From: Colius striatus | Taxonomy: Eukaryota; Chordata; Aves; Coliiformes; Coliidae | Assembly (NCBI RefSeq): GCF_028858725.1 | Contig: NC_084768.1 | Location: 30,348,664 to 30,412,663, forward strand | Length of the DNA stretch: 64,000 nt | Reading direction: 5' to 3' | In this document: positions 40,225 to 52,290 of the stretch, piece after piece | Layout of the letters: the number at the start of each line of letters is the position of its first letter | Position numbering within the stretch: the stretch's first letter is position 1 | Position numbers and translations under genes: made by a program | The notes under the pieces: model-generated | What the model saw: only the letters and a program-made list of their open reading frames with translations | Told to the model about the DNA's origin: nothing | Database searches by the model: none

Positions 40225-40735
40225 CAAGTTTCACCCTCTCTTGGCATACCTCCAGCCCCCCACAACCCTCCTTGCACACAACGCACCTTCCTCAGTGTAC
40301 CCCAATGCCTTCTACCCAGCTCACAGCCCCACTGCCCGTCTCTCACCTACATTGCTGCCTCACCGTTATCCCCAACCCTACCCCTTGCACACCAGGCACC
40401 GCAGCCAGGCCCTGCTCTGCGCCCTGCATCCCTCCCAGCCCCTCTCCCCGCTAATCCAGGGCAGCCTCCACACTCCCTGCCCCGGGCCCAACCCTCCCAC
40501 CAGCCCTGACCCAGCCCAGCCACAGGCCCTGTTCTCCCCCACACCCCAATCCCCGCCCCAGGCCCTGCAGACCCTCATATCCCTGACCCTAGCGCCCACT
40601 GCGGCCTCTGCACCTGACTCCTTGACCCAACCACAGCCCCCACGCCCACCCTGTCCCCCTGTCCCTCTGACGCCGAGCTCAGCCCAGGCCCCACCGTCCG
40701 TCTCACTGCGACCCCCGCCTCAGCCCCTCACCTCC
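40225..40735. other. Strongly C-rich, G-poor tract beside the CpG promoter
   Basis: About 500 bases with a heavy excess of C over G on the plus strand and many CCC runs. It lies just downstream of the presumed ARMH1 start, so the ARMH1 sense (minus) strand is G-rich there. Such GC skew is typical of the first few hundred transcribed bases at CpG-island promoters. It may contain the ARMH1 first exon, which I cannot delimit. Confidence 0.55.
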
Positions 40736-40739
40736 CCGG

Positions 40740-41017
40740 GGGGGCGGATACCCGCGGAATGACTGACAGCTCGCTGCAGCCAATCACCACCCGTCGTTCC
40801 GCTCCTGCGGCCCAATGGCTGAGCCAGTTTCCTTCTCCTGTGGGCGGGGAGTCCCGCGCAGCGCCGGGTGCTAAGGGCGCGTTGCTAAGGAAGTGGAGGG
40901 GAGAGGGGGCGGGGCCAGGGGGAAGGCGGGAGGCGCGCTTTTCCTTCCCATTGGCTGGAAGAGGGGCGGGGGGTGGAGCTTCCGGCGGAGAGACGGAAGG
41001 GCCGGGGGAGCGTGGCC
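40740..41017. promoter_or_regulatory. CpG promoter, probably bidirectional for ARMH1 (-) and TMEM53 (+)
   Basis: Three CCAAT boxes (40780-40784 and 40812-40816 forward, 40950-40954 inverted), several GC boxes (gtgggcgggg, gaggggcgggg), an X-box-like gcgttgctaagg near 40879, and an ETS site CTTCCGG (40979-40985) lie within 280 bases before the TMEM53 ATG. The GC skew to the left supports divergent transcription toward ARMH1. CCAAT/GC/ETS makeup without a TATA box is typical of bidirectional housekeeping promoters. Confidence 0.65.
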
Positions 41018-44000
41018 ATGGGCGCCGTGAGGTTGGAGGCGGCGGTGGAGCTGGCGCCGGGTGCGGTACCGAGCGGGGCGGAGCGGCGGCACCGGGGGCT
41101 GCGTGAGGGCGGAGAGCGGGGCGCCGCGCCTGGGGGACCCCCGGCGGTGGCGGCGGCACCGGGCCCGGCAGGGTACGGCGGGGGCGGGGAGCCGTGAAGA
41201 CGCTCGTGCTGTAGCCGGTGGCGGCTGGTTGCTGGAGGACGGGACGGGACGGGGCGGGACGGGACGGGACGGGACGGGGCGAGGCGGGGCGAGGCGGGAC
41301 GGGCGGGGCGGGACGCTGCCCCTTCCCCTCCGCGGGAGGCAGGGGTCTGTCCCTGCAGCGGAGAGCTTTGGGGAGCTGCAGGGACTGAAAGCTGCAGTCC
41401 CGCGCAGCCCAAGTGGGATGAGGCAGTGGCCGCTGCAGGCTGCGGAGTCCAGCTGATACCCGCGTCACTGCTACCTTTAAACTTTGGTAACCGAGCCAGT
41501 TGGCATAAGTTCAGGTGCTAGCAGACTGGAGGACGGTTACTGAAAGTGTTGCGGTTTGTTTCAGGGAGCGGTACAGAGACAGGGCGCGGCGACGGGCAGC
41601 CTGTGGTCATCCTGCTCGGATGGGCGGGCTGCCAGGACAAGTACCTGGCCAAGTACAGCGCCATCTACAGTCAGAAAGTGAGTGGCTTGTTTCTGTCCTT
41701 ACGTTTACGGTTTTGCTTTTTGCACGTTGGTAAAACCATTCTGAAGCCTCTCACAGTCTGAAGAGTCGTTGGGAGTGAGCGATGAGACACTTGTCACTGA
41801 AAGGCCCATGTCTCTCGGAGCTCGGGCAGCCTTATCCAGCAGCTGCTGATGTCACCTCTGTGTGTGCAGCTGAGAGGAGAAATATTTCCTTGGAGAAGCT
41901 TTCTGCAGTTTGGCCAACTCACTGGAGTATTTTAAGACTTTTAATGTTATGAGGTTAGTCAGGAATGACGTGAACTGTGCAGCTTTCCAAATAGGTGAAC
42001 ATGCTTGAAGATTACGTGTTTACTGCTTGCCCACAGGCCAGAGCACAGCCTTGGTGAGGCCATGCTGAGGACGGACAGAGCACCTCAGCATCTGTCCTTC
42101 CTTTGGCTTTTCCTTCCTGTGAGGATGATTCATCTAAATGTTGTAACCCAAATTTATTTTATCCCATCTGTGGCACTCTCTGACAGTCAGCTCATACCTG
42201 CTTCCTGGAGAGGCTTGAACTGACTGATTGTTCCCTAAGTGATGATGTTTTCCTTTCTAATACTGAAACATTACACTTTGTTGTTGGCACAGAGGGATCT
42301 TGTGTTTATCCAAATCTGTTTCAGCTACAGATGACAGAGTTTGTACATTAACAAGTCTGCTGTTTAATCCAGTGCAAGAGTCATGGATTGGCCTGTTGCA
42401 GTGAGGAATTAGCTGTTAAGTGACTGTTGTGACTTGGAGATGCCGCTGAGCAGACGAGGAGCAGGTTGCACAGCAGCATGCCAGCTCTTTTGAAATACAT
42501 TGCTGTCAGAAAGATGACAGGGATGGGAAAGGAGAGAAAGGGTTTTCTTATCTACCTCATGAGGAAGTGGCTGCAACCACAGTGAGACAGTGTAGAAGAC
42601 TTTGACTGAAGAACTTGATACCACCTTCTTCCCCGTTCAGTGTTCGGGGTGGGAGGGCTGCCTCGGTGGCTTTGCCTTGTGTTTGGCACTGTGTAGCATC
42701 AGTGAGTTTAGGCAAGACAACTACATTCATAAATGCTTTAGGTCTTTTCTGTCTGCTCTATTTAGAAACTCCTCCAAGATCCCTTTCCCAAACTGCTCCT
42801 AAATGTAAAGCTTTAGCCGTAAAGGCAGCTGCTGAGGCCTCGTGAGTCCCTGGCACGGTGCTCTTCGTTTGCACAGCTGGAGCGTTTCGGAAATGGTGTC
42901 ACTGTTGGTTGTGGGTGGGGCTCAGACACAGCTGCAAACAAGTAATACCCAGGGACAAGAAGTTCCTCCTCTGGTTCCATCTGTTTCAACATCATGAACT
43001 AGATGTGTACCAGGGATGGCCCTTCTTAGCAAAATAGCTGATACTGAAGGCGTTGTGCATCAAGTTTTCTCTTCCTGGGTGCAGACTGTCTGTCCTGGAC
43101 ACTGGCACCCATAAAAGCTTTAGTGGCAGTATCCTCAGGGGCTGTTCCAGTTAGCACAAGGTTTAAAAGGGTCTCTGCTACTGAAGAGACCTTTTCGTCG
43201 TACCGTGTGCTGTTGTGATTCGTGTGATCTCCTTCACACTGGTGCCTTGCTCCTGACACTAAAGACTTCCTTTTGGCCCCATGGGTTCTGTTAGAAACCT
43301 GTCCCAAGTTTTCCCATTGTTTGTGCTGGTACTTGCCTGCTCCATGTAATGCACAGCACAGCCTAAACATTGCCTGGGGTCTCCCTCCCTCCTTTGCAGG
43401 GCTGCAGCGTCATCCGCTACACGGCTTCATGGAGGATGATATTCTTCTCAGAGACCTTTGGCATCAGATCCCTGCAGACCCCAGCCAGGCAACTTCTGGA
43501 GCTGCTCTTTGACTACAGCATTGCAAACAGACCGGTTCTGTTCCACGTCTTCAGCAACGGTGGGGTCATGCTGTACCGTTACATCCTCGAGGCGCTTCAC
43601 GCTCACCAGCCTTTTAAGAACCTCAGAGTAGCAGGTGCCATTTTTGATAGTGCCCCTGGCAGAAGAAACTTGAGAGGGGCCCTTCGTGCCTTGGCAGCTG
43701 TCTTGGCATCCACAAACGTGCTGCTCAGGTATTTCCTCTTCCTGGCTTTCACGACCTCGGCCGTGGCGCTGCGGATCCTGCTGTACCCCTTGACCCGCTT
43801 CCTCCACGAGAGCCACTACGATGCCCTGCTGAGTGCACCCTCACGCTGGCCTGAGCTCTACCTCTACTCCCAGGCTGATGCCATCATCAAGGCTGGTGAT
43901 GTGAAGCACATGGCTGAGGCCCGGCAGCAGCTCGGGGTCCCCGTCAAGGCCGTAGACTTCGTGGATTCGGCTCACGTCAGCCACATGCGGCTGTATCCCA

Positions 44001-44062
44001 CCCATTACAGACACCTCTGTACCACCTTCTTGTCTGACTGTGTCAGGGGCTCGCCTCCTTAG
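41018..44062 (+). CDS. TMEM53: Transmembrane protein 53 (NET4), three coding exons
   Basis: TMEM53 is a DUF829 protein of the nuclear envelope; in mammals it limits BMP-SMAD signalling in bone cells. Exons: 41018-41060, 41565-41677, 43400-44062. The frame is continuous and gives 272 aa (human 277). The first exon's donor is taken as CCGG|GTGCGG because only this phase joins to exon 2. Seen: a conserved [22 protein letters not shown] start of the domain, with a serine in FSNGG (about residue 104) placed like the nucleophile of an alpha/beta-hydrolase. ELYLYSQAD and [12 protein letters not shown] near the end supply Asp and His in the usual order. A hydrophobic segment lies at about 159-180. 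The N-terminus ([15 protein letters not shown]) is short and unlike human, as is normal for this family. No break is seen. Confidence 0.95.
41238..41320 (+). repeat. GGGAC minisatellite in TMEM53 intron 1
   Basis: About 15 units of five bases, gacgg with gcggg and gaggc variants, directly after the first exon. The plus strand has many closely spaced GGG/GG runs and could form quadruplexes on the non-template strand. Confidence 0.8.
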
Positions 44063-45463
44063 TGGTGTGACGACCTCTGCTTTGCTGGCTGGGGTGGGAA
44101 ATGTTACCCCCTTCACCCTGGTGTCTCTGAAGGGAGGAAATTAGAGGCTTCTTAGCACTTTTGGATTTCTCAGACTTGTAGATGGTTCAAAAAAAGCCTC
44201 CATGTTGTAGTAGAAAGTAGATAGGGATTAATTTAAAGTACTGCAGGTGAAATCCTAGCATGGTTGGAGCTGATGTGCTTTACCAAGGTGTCACAGACCC
44301 TAATTTCACACAGAGTGTTAGTTGTTTCTTCCTGTCTCCTGTTGTTCTCTGCTGTCCATGTTGTCTCCTTGTCCCTGTGTCCGGTGTCTCTGTTCTGTTG
44401 CCTCGTACTGATTCGCAATACAGCTCTTCCGTGCCTTGGTTTGGTTTGGTTTGTTTTTTTCCCCTCTCTGCTCTTTTATCTTGCAGTGAGCAAACAGAAG
44501 CAGTTCTGCAGGACTTTTCTCTTGGTGCATCCCAGCTCTTGTTACCCTCCTTCCTGGAGGTCAGGCCCAGAAACCAAGTGGCAAAGGTGTGCACAGGGCA
44601 GTATGACCAGCCTGGCATCCGCTTCCATTGAAGAGCAGTCAAAGCTTTGATCCTTGGTTGGGAGCTCAAATATTTATGACAACTTTTATGTCCTTCAACC
44701 AAAAGGTTTAAGTTAATCTTTTTGAATGTGTCTTGTGTTTTGTTTTCTCTTCCTTCCGGTCTTTTGTGTGTTCTCCTGGGTGATTTTGCTTCCTTGGAGA
44801 ACTGCTCGTTTATTGCAGCCTGTGGTGTGCATCTTGAGGCACAGGGAAAGCAGCACAGCTGTAACCCCAAAGACCTCAGAAGCAGAAAGGTGGAACTGCA
44901 GAGAAAAAAACCCCTGTCTCTTAGAGCTATGATTTATACTGGGTGTCTCTTAAATCACTTCCAGCCCACAAATGACCATGACACTTGCTGTTTTTCCTGG
45001 TGATGTTCTCTTCAGATGATCAGTCTTTGCTGTCTGTGCTGGTAATACAAGAAATTGTTTCCTTCCACCCAGTGAAAAAGGAGCTTGTTGCACCAACCAT
45101 GTTTGGGTTTTGTTGTTTTTCTTTGGGAGGGAATCAGGAAGAAAGATTAATATGATTATGCCATAACACAGCATTGCAAGCTAATTAATAATGTGATGGA
45201 TAGGATTAGCCGACTCACAATGCCCAGACAGATTGCCAGGAGCAGGCTGGGGAGGGCTGTGTTAGGGGCCTGCTTGAACAAGGGGCTGCCCTCAAGAGGC
45301 AGAAGCACAAAAAGCACAAGGATTTTTTACAGGTGTTTGCTGCCTGGGGGCTGCTCTGCTTGTCTTGCCCACCCTTGGTCATAAAGCAGTTGCTGTCCTG
45401 AATCAAAACACAGAGAGGGAGGTCTCTTGGGAAGCACTAAAGTCACAGAGGAGTTTAAAACAA
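44063..45463. other. TMEM53 3' UTR and downstream flank
   Basis: No second gene is recognised. The TMEM53 3' UTR starts here, but I did not find a canonical AATAAA that clearly ends it. Confidence 0.4.
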
Positions 45464-45722
45464 GAACCATAAAATCATTTAGGGTGGAAAAGACCTTTGA
45501 GATCATTCCAACTGTTAATCCAGCACTGCCATGTCCACCACTAAACCCTGTCCCTCAGTGCAACATTTGTGCAGCTTTTAAACACCTCCAGGGATGGTGA
45601 CTCCACCACCTTCCTGGGTAGCCTGCGCAAGCACTTCTTTTGGGGAAGAAATTCTTTCCTAAAACCCAGCCTAAGCCTCCCCTGGGGCAATTTGAGGCTG
45701 TTTCCTCTTGTTCTGTCACTAA
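45464..45722 (-). mobile_element. CR1 LINE 3'-end fragment
   Basis: The plus strand begins ccataaaatcatttagggtggaaaagacctttgagatcat, the reverse complement of the CR1 3' end, and continues through the familiar ctccaccaccttcctgggtagcctg and gtttcctcttgttctgtcac segments. About 260 bases remain. It is 5'-truncated and inactive. Confidence 0.9.
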
Positions 45723-48469
45723 TAAACTGTAACACCTCACAGAAGGGGAAGCACGGGGTAGTATCAGCCTATAACCCTGTGCTGGGCAGGGTTTTAAAGG
45801 GTGGATGGAGCTGTACAGGATAGGGGAGAATTGACTGAAAAGGGGCCTGATTTGTCATCCAATTGTTTATAGTGAAACTGAGCAGTGTCTTGTGAGCACC
45901 CAGGCTGTTTGTGGCACCGTGAAAACTCGTAGGGAGCAGAGGTGAAGAAGGTTACTTACCTAGTACTTGCCCTCGTGCTGGTTTCCAGGGGTTCGGTATT
46001 TACAGCAGGGTTAAATACTCCATAAGCCACGCCTCGGAACAAAAGGGGTGGTGCTGGGCTGGGAGTGTGCTGCTCCTGCTCACCGCTGTGGGCACTGAGC
46101 ACCTCTGCTTTAAGGCAGCGGGTCGGTGCAGGCTGTGGCGGGTGGGAGCAGCAGCTCAGCGCCCTGTTCCACCGCCCATCCCTCCAGGAAGAGTCTCAGG
46201 TGTGTCAGCTGCACCTTCCATCCCCCAGCACTGGGCTGCTGCGCCCCAAACTCGGTGCAGCTCTGCTCCACCTCCCTGCTTTCCAGCGACCGGCTCAGGG
46301 GCGTTTCCACTGCTGCAAAAGTGATTTGCCACTTAAGGCTAATGAGCACACACTCCCCTCCAAGCGCAGGGGCCAGCTCCAGCAAGCCAGTGATTTACAG
46401 AGGAAGTCATCAGCACCAGGCTTCTGGGTGGGTTTTGTTTTCCACATCCCAGCAAGTTCTAACGATTATGAGCAGTGTGTTAAGTGCATTGTTTGAAATA
46501 TTGCCCTCTCCCATACAGCATATGTGCTCACCCCTCCCTTTCTGCCCTCTTCATTTCTGTTGCTTGTTACTTGAAACAGAAGGTTAATAACTTGGAGCCT
46601 GAAGGCACACAGCCAAGACCTGATCCAAGCACTACTGGATGTTAGAAAGCCCAGCCTCAAACCCTTAATCCTTGCTGAACTGTCACAGTTTGGTTGCAAT
46701 CCGTGTTTCTGAAGAGCATCAGCCTGAACACTGGAAGCCAAAGGTTGGGATATCTTGACAAATCCAAGTAAATCTCTGAGATGAGTTATGGGAGAGGTAC
46801 CACAGATGTGCCCTTTGGGAGGGAAGATGCAGTGTTCCCTGAGCTTGCCTCGCGGCTGGGGGGTGGGATGTGGCACTGGCCATCGCTGCCTGGGAGCCCA
46901 GAGGGGGCCAGTGGCGCAGTGGGGGGTGAAATGAAGAGGAGGATGCCCGGGGCCACGAGACAACCTTTCCTCAGCCCCCAGAGCCGTTGGTGCGTGTTTC
47001 CTGGGAGGGAGCCTTGTCTGCCCGCACGCTCCTCCCTGCTGCCTCCTCTCGCCGGGCAGCGGCGGTGCCACGGGAGGGACCTACACAGGAGACAAAACAA
47101 AGCCGCTTATTTCGCGGTGAGGGCGATGCGTGCCGGGGCCGGAGGGTGCGGGGCTGCTGCTGGCACCGGGAGCGGCTGCGGGGCGGACCCGGCCCAGCCA
47201 GGGCTCACGCGTTGGAGCATCCCGGCAGTGCGGCTCGGCCCAGCGCTTCTGCCCACCCGAGAGGATCTCCCGCAGAAGAGTCTTTTCCCAGGCAAGGAGA
47301 AAGACCAGCGAGAACAAACTCCGGTGCTGGGAAGCAGAGGTTTTGAGCTGATGGGTAACAGCCTCTGGCCCCAGAGCTGCCGCCCCTGGAAGTCACACTA
47401 CATCCCAGCTGTAACCAAACATGACAAACGAAAGTCTAATGACAGAAATAGCTTTGCTGCCCTTCCCGTGTCGGCAGGACAGGTCACACCACTTCCCATC
47501 ACCTAGAGAAGGCTGCCTAGTTTTCAGGTAAATCTGTGTGCAATACTGTGGTTAGAGAGACCACGGTCTAACTTCTGGAAAGCCCACACATCGTGACTGT
47601 GGAGTTCCCTGTATCCCCCAGCCCTGGGGAGGCAGCTGAACTTAGCACTCCTCTGTGGGAAGGCATGACCCTCTGCAACAGGGCTGGGACCTGGGGGCAC
47701 TTAGGAAACAGGACAGCACACGGGGGCCACAGCTTCTATGAGACACCCCCCCCCCCATGCACACCCTGTCCACAGCTCCTGCACCCAGTCCAGGGCATGG
47801 GCAAGGGAGGCAGGGGCTCAGTGGGCAGCTGCTCGCTCTGCCTGCCCAGCATCCTCCCATCCCCTTCCCTTTGAACTTGAGCCCCCATTCCCTCGTCTCC
47901 ATACCCTCCCATGGCTGCAAGCCCACCGGAGGGCTGCTGGCCAGAGACAGGCTGGCCAGGCAGGGCTGGGGTGGGCAGAGGTGTTCCTGGCATCCTTTGC
48001 TCACCCTCCCAAACCCGTGGGGTTTGGTGCAGGGAGAGCTTGGGCAGCCCTTGCCCTCCCAGAGTGATGAATGAGCTGACAATAGGGTATTGATAAGGAA
48101 TTAACCTTGAGCCCTTCTTGCTTCAGTGTCAATAGAGCAGGAGCCAAGTACACACATTCGATTGGAAATCTGTGTTTGGCCTCTGCTGCCTCTGTGCCCA
48201 TCGACATGCAGGAGAGAAGAGGGGGAGGATGAGAACCTCCCCACTGCCCCCACCCTGTCTGAGACCCCCTCAGTGGGTCCCTCTTGGCTCCCTCAGCCTG
48301 CTGCTGCTGGGACTGACCGTAGGCACCCAGCTCTATGGGGCTGCTGCAGGCTCTGTGCCCCCAACTTGGCATGTGGGGGGCAGAGTACCAGAGCCTCCCT
48401 CCCCGCCCTGGTCCCCCAAAGGGCCCCGTGCCCATCCTGCTCCGCCTCCACTCCCAGCAGTTTGTTTAA
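45723..48469. other. Intergenic region between TMEM53 and RNF220
   Basis: No gene is recognised. A GC-rich patch at about 47.0-47.3 kb (ggggccggagggtgcggggc, caccgggagcggctgcgggg) looks like a small CpG island without an obvious first exon. A short C-homopolymer occurs near 47746-47757. Confidence 0.4.
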
Positions 48470-48700
48470 TTAAGTGTTTTGCCTAATGGGATTGCCTCAT
48501 TTCCATAACAAACTGGCGCGCTGTCATTAGGTGGGCTCCCTCATTCATTACTGTTAATTAGATATGGATCCCCCAGAAGGCGGTTCGGGGGTGATGAACG
48601 AGGCCCCTGACACACGCTATTACACATTAGCATTTTCTCAATACATCCGATACATCACAGCCCTCTGCTTCCTAAAGATGTTTTAAATAAAATATTAGCA
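48470..48700. promoter_or_regulatory. Candidate conserved non-coding element rich in homeodomain cores
   Basis: An AT-rich island within GC-rich surroundings contains many TAAT/ATTA cores: gtttaattaag, gcctaatggg, tcattaggtggg, gttaattagat, acattagca. Such composition is typical of developmental enhancers near genes like RNF220. Conservation cannot be tested here, so this is a candidate only. Confidence 0.4.
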
Positions 48701-49464
48701 GCCTGCTCTGCGAGGTGGGTGGAGGGGGGGGAGGGAAGGTCCCTGCCCCTCACCCTGGCCTCGGGCCTCCTCCGTGCTGAAAGTGCAGGGAAAGCGGCCG
48801 AGATGCCCTGTGAGCAGCAAACCAAAAAAGTCTCCAAACCCACTCCTTTCCCCGTCCGTGCCACCACAGACCGAAAGAGGTCACCGATACCCTCGCTGTC
48901 CCCCCGAGCCCGCAGACCCCTCCCCAGCACCCCATCCCGGGGGGGGGGGGTCTCAGCCGTGGGGAGGGCTTTAAAAACACCCCATCGACCGGTCTGTGAA
49001 ATGTTTGTAAACCAAAAAGCGTCGGCGCCAGCCCCAGGCCCGGGGGGAACCCGAGCTCCTCCCGCCAGCCCCGGCAGCCTCCCACTCCCCGTTGCCGCGG
49101 GTAACCCAACCCCGCGCCGGTGGCCCCTAATGCAGCCGCTATAGATCTGTTGGGGCTGAGCGTCTCCTGCCCCAACAGACGTGATGGGATGTCCCCCGAG
49201 GTGTGCCCTTCGCCCTTGCCCTCCCGGCGCTATGGGGCGGGGAGGAAATGACGAGGGAGCAGCCCCCATCAGTGGTGGGCTAGAGATGGGGCTGGTGAGG
49301 GTCCCGTCCCATCGTCTCCTCACACGTTTCTGCACCTCAAATAGAAAAGGGGGTTCCCCTTTGGGACATCACCTGCACCCAGAGGCTGTGGCGTGGGTGG
49401 TGCAGAGTGTCCTCCGCTGCCTCTCGCCTGCAAAGGGAAACACAGAAAGGCAGAGAGCAGCCGA

Positions 49465-52290
49465 GAAGATTTATACTTGTTTAATTAATGTCAAATGTAG
49501 TTTACAAACGGGAGCGACAAGTACCTCTTTGTATAATATACACCGACACACAATCATCGACACACCGGAATAGCGCTTTGTGCAACTGGGATTCTTTGGG
49601 CAAAGATACGTAACTCCAAGATTTCCACTCTTTCCTTTTGCTGCTGCTGCTGCTTCTTAAAAACACTGAAACTCATTTCCGAAGAGGGGAGGCGGCGGAT
49701 GCCTGCTAGAAACCGGGCTGCCTCTCTCCCCAGCCCTGCAGCCCCCCCGTTGAAAACAGGGGATGGCTTTACAATTAAACCAAAAAGAAAGAGAACAAAA
49801 AGTAACCCCCAAAACAAAGAACCAAGGACTAGTTACATATGGTTTTACATGTAAATACATAGAGCACACGGCTGGTCCACAACAGCTGCCAGAAAACCTG
49901 GCTCCCTCCCGGGGCCTATTCCCAAGGAAGAGCTGTGCTGCTGCTGGAGTGTCCTGTCCTCTCCCCCTGCCCAGCTGCCTCTCCAACCCACCCACTGCAC
50001 CCTCTTCAAATGCATCTCCAAGATCCCGGCGCTGGCAGTGGGGTAGTGCAGCCCTGGCTGGGGGATACACACAGCACAGCACAGCCCAGCCATGCCCCAG
50101 ATTATTCCCCTTTGCAAATTCAGACCCAAGTTGTGTGTGCCTGCCCTGCCCCTGCCTGGGTGCTGCTGGCCAGGGGGTCACCCAGCAGGAACAGCTGCCT
50201 GCTGTGGGACCCTCCTGGGATGCCTCAGCTTCCTCTGGTCCCCAGAAGCTTGGCAGGGATATGTCCCCGAGCAGAGGAGGCTGTGGCTCTCTGGTCTCAG
50301 AAGCTGCCATGAGCTTGGAGATCCAGGAAACTCTCAATTAAGAATTGTCATCTTTTGCCAAGATGCTTATAAAATAGAGCTCCTTCAATCTGGTTTGGGG
50401 TTTTTTTTGTTCTTGGGTGCAGTGGGATCCTTCTGAAAGGAGATGCTGAGGCCAGCAGCTGCTCTCAGCAAAACAGCATCAAGTTCAGGGCAGAGAAGTG
50501 GTGGTGGAATCATCACCCCACAGGCACCCGGGCTCCCCACCACCTCTCCAGCCCAGCTCCAAACCTCTCTCCGTGTCTGTTTCCAGACAAACCGCTACAG
50601 CCACGTTGTGCTGCCAGATGGGATCTACTTGGAAAGACCCTGCAGGGGCAGGGGGAGACGAGCTTCCCCACCTCCCCGCCTTCCGTCTTCGGGGAGCTGG
50701 CAGCGGCGGCTGCCCGGGGCAGGGCTGTGGGCGGCCAGCACACGGGGCCTGTGCCCCGGGAAACACAACAGCATCTTGGGTCCTGAAAACAAAAAACACA
50801 ACAAAAAACCAACCAGGCCAGATGGCAGCTTTGGTTAAGGCTGAGGATACGGGAGACAGGCCCGAGCACGAGGGGCTGCGTGTGAGGAGCTGCAGCTGGA
50901 AGCAGCTCTGCAGGGCACGGCCCGTGGGCAGCCCCAGGGTCGGCCGGGCTCTGCGCCTGTGGCCCGAACGCAGGCTGCAGGAGCTGGGGGAGCCAGCCAG
51001 GGCACGGCCGGCTCTGCGGGGCCTGAGGGCCACCCCTCCCCGGGCCCACCGTCCTGGCCGGGCAGCAGGAGCAGCTCCAGCATCCCCAGCGGCTGATGGA
51101 AAGCAACACGGGGCAGGGGGCTGTGGCCGGGAGGTGGCGAGGGCAGCGCTCTGGCCCGATGCCTCCCTCCAGCTCCGCACCGTTTGCCCCTTCCCCTGCT
51201 GGGAAAGGCAAAGGGGACGCTGAGCCAGATCCCCCCACCCTGCCCCGTCCCCTGGCGAGGAGTTAAAAGCCGTGTCTTTCCAGGGATAACGATTCTATTA
51301 TAAATAGCCCCATTAGCTACAACTAATGACAAAAATCCACCTCCTCTACTCCCCATAAGTTCTGTAAGTTATGGGCAACGCTACAGCCATTACTAAAAGC
51401 TGTTAACTTCATATCTGAATGAGGAAATATACACCACAGAACATTAAACCATTTATATTATATATATGTATATATATACTTTGTTTTTTTTTTTAAACTA
51501 ATGACTTTAATGCCAAAACTTTGCTGAACCAAGAAAAATATGGGTTTAATGTTCTCTGCTCGTTTTTCTTTAATCTTCTTTAAAAAAAATACAACCCAAA
51601 ACAACAAAAAACCAAACCCAAAACCAAAGGGAAACTTATTAGTATGTAATGTTTGAGTCTATCCCATTTATACACAACATTGTAAACATATATAATCTAT
51701 ATTACATGTGCTTCATTTCTGCCTGGGGGGGTGGGTGTGTGTTTGTTTTTGTTTGTTTTCTTTTTTTTTTATCACTAGAACACCACAAAGAACCAAAACA
51801 GAACCAAACCGAAGCCCAAATGGAAAGCAAATGAAACCCAAACAAAACCAACTGAACAAAGAACACAAGTTACGGGTTATTTAACATCTTTCTGTCAAGG
51901 GGTCCCTTCCCCAGTCTCCTGGGGGCAGAGTGGTCAAGAGCACAGTCCAAAGGAAGGCTCAACGAGCCGTCCACGATGCAAAGCCAGCTCCAGGGAACGG
52001 TGCATGGGGAATACTGGTTTTAAAAAAGGGGGCTTCACAACAAAGGGTTTGGTTTTTGCCCGCTGCAGGTGCTGAAGGAGACCTCAGCACGCGGGGCCCG
52101 GGAGCCCAGGCTCCCCGCTGCTCCTGTGTCCTCGAGTCCATGGCTGTGGAGTCTCTGGTTTATTTCTTATTCTTTACATTTCAAAATGTCTTGTTTTGTT
52201 TTTTGTCTCGTTGTTGTTGCTGTCATTCTTCTCCCCCTTGGTGTGATGAGCTGAGCCGAGTAGCTGGGTCCTGCCCTCCCGCTGGGTCCT
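49465..52290 (-). other. RNF220: RNF220 3' UTR (presumed)
   Basis: Downstream of the RNF220 stop there is about 2.8 kb without another gene. A minus-strand ATTAAA at 49486-49481 is a plausible poly(A) signal. Between about 51280 and 51900 the sequence is AT-rich with poly(T)/poly(A) runs, tatatatgtatatatata, and several TATTTA-type elements, typical of regulated 3' UTRs. The end is an estimate. Confidence 0.45.

Noticed and set aside
40241-40762. Long proline-rich open frames on the plus strand
   Set aside because: They are by-products of the C-rich, stop-poor tract beside the promoter. There is no domain or splice structure.
47000-47320. Small CpG island between TMEM53 and RNF220 as a hidden gene start
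   Set aside because: No initiation codon context, exon or known neighbour fits. It is kept only as a note in the intergenic entry.
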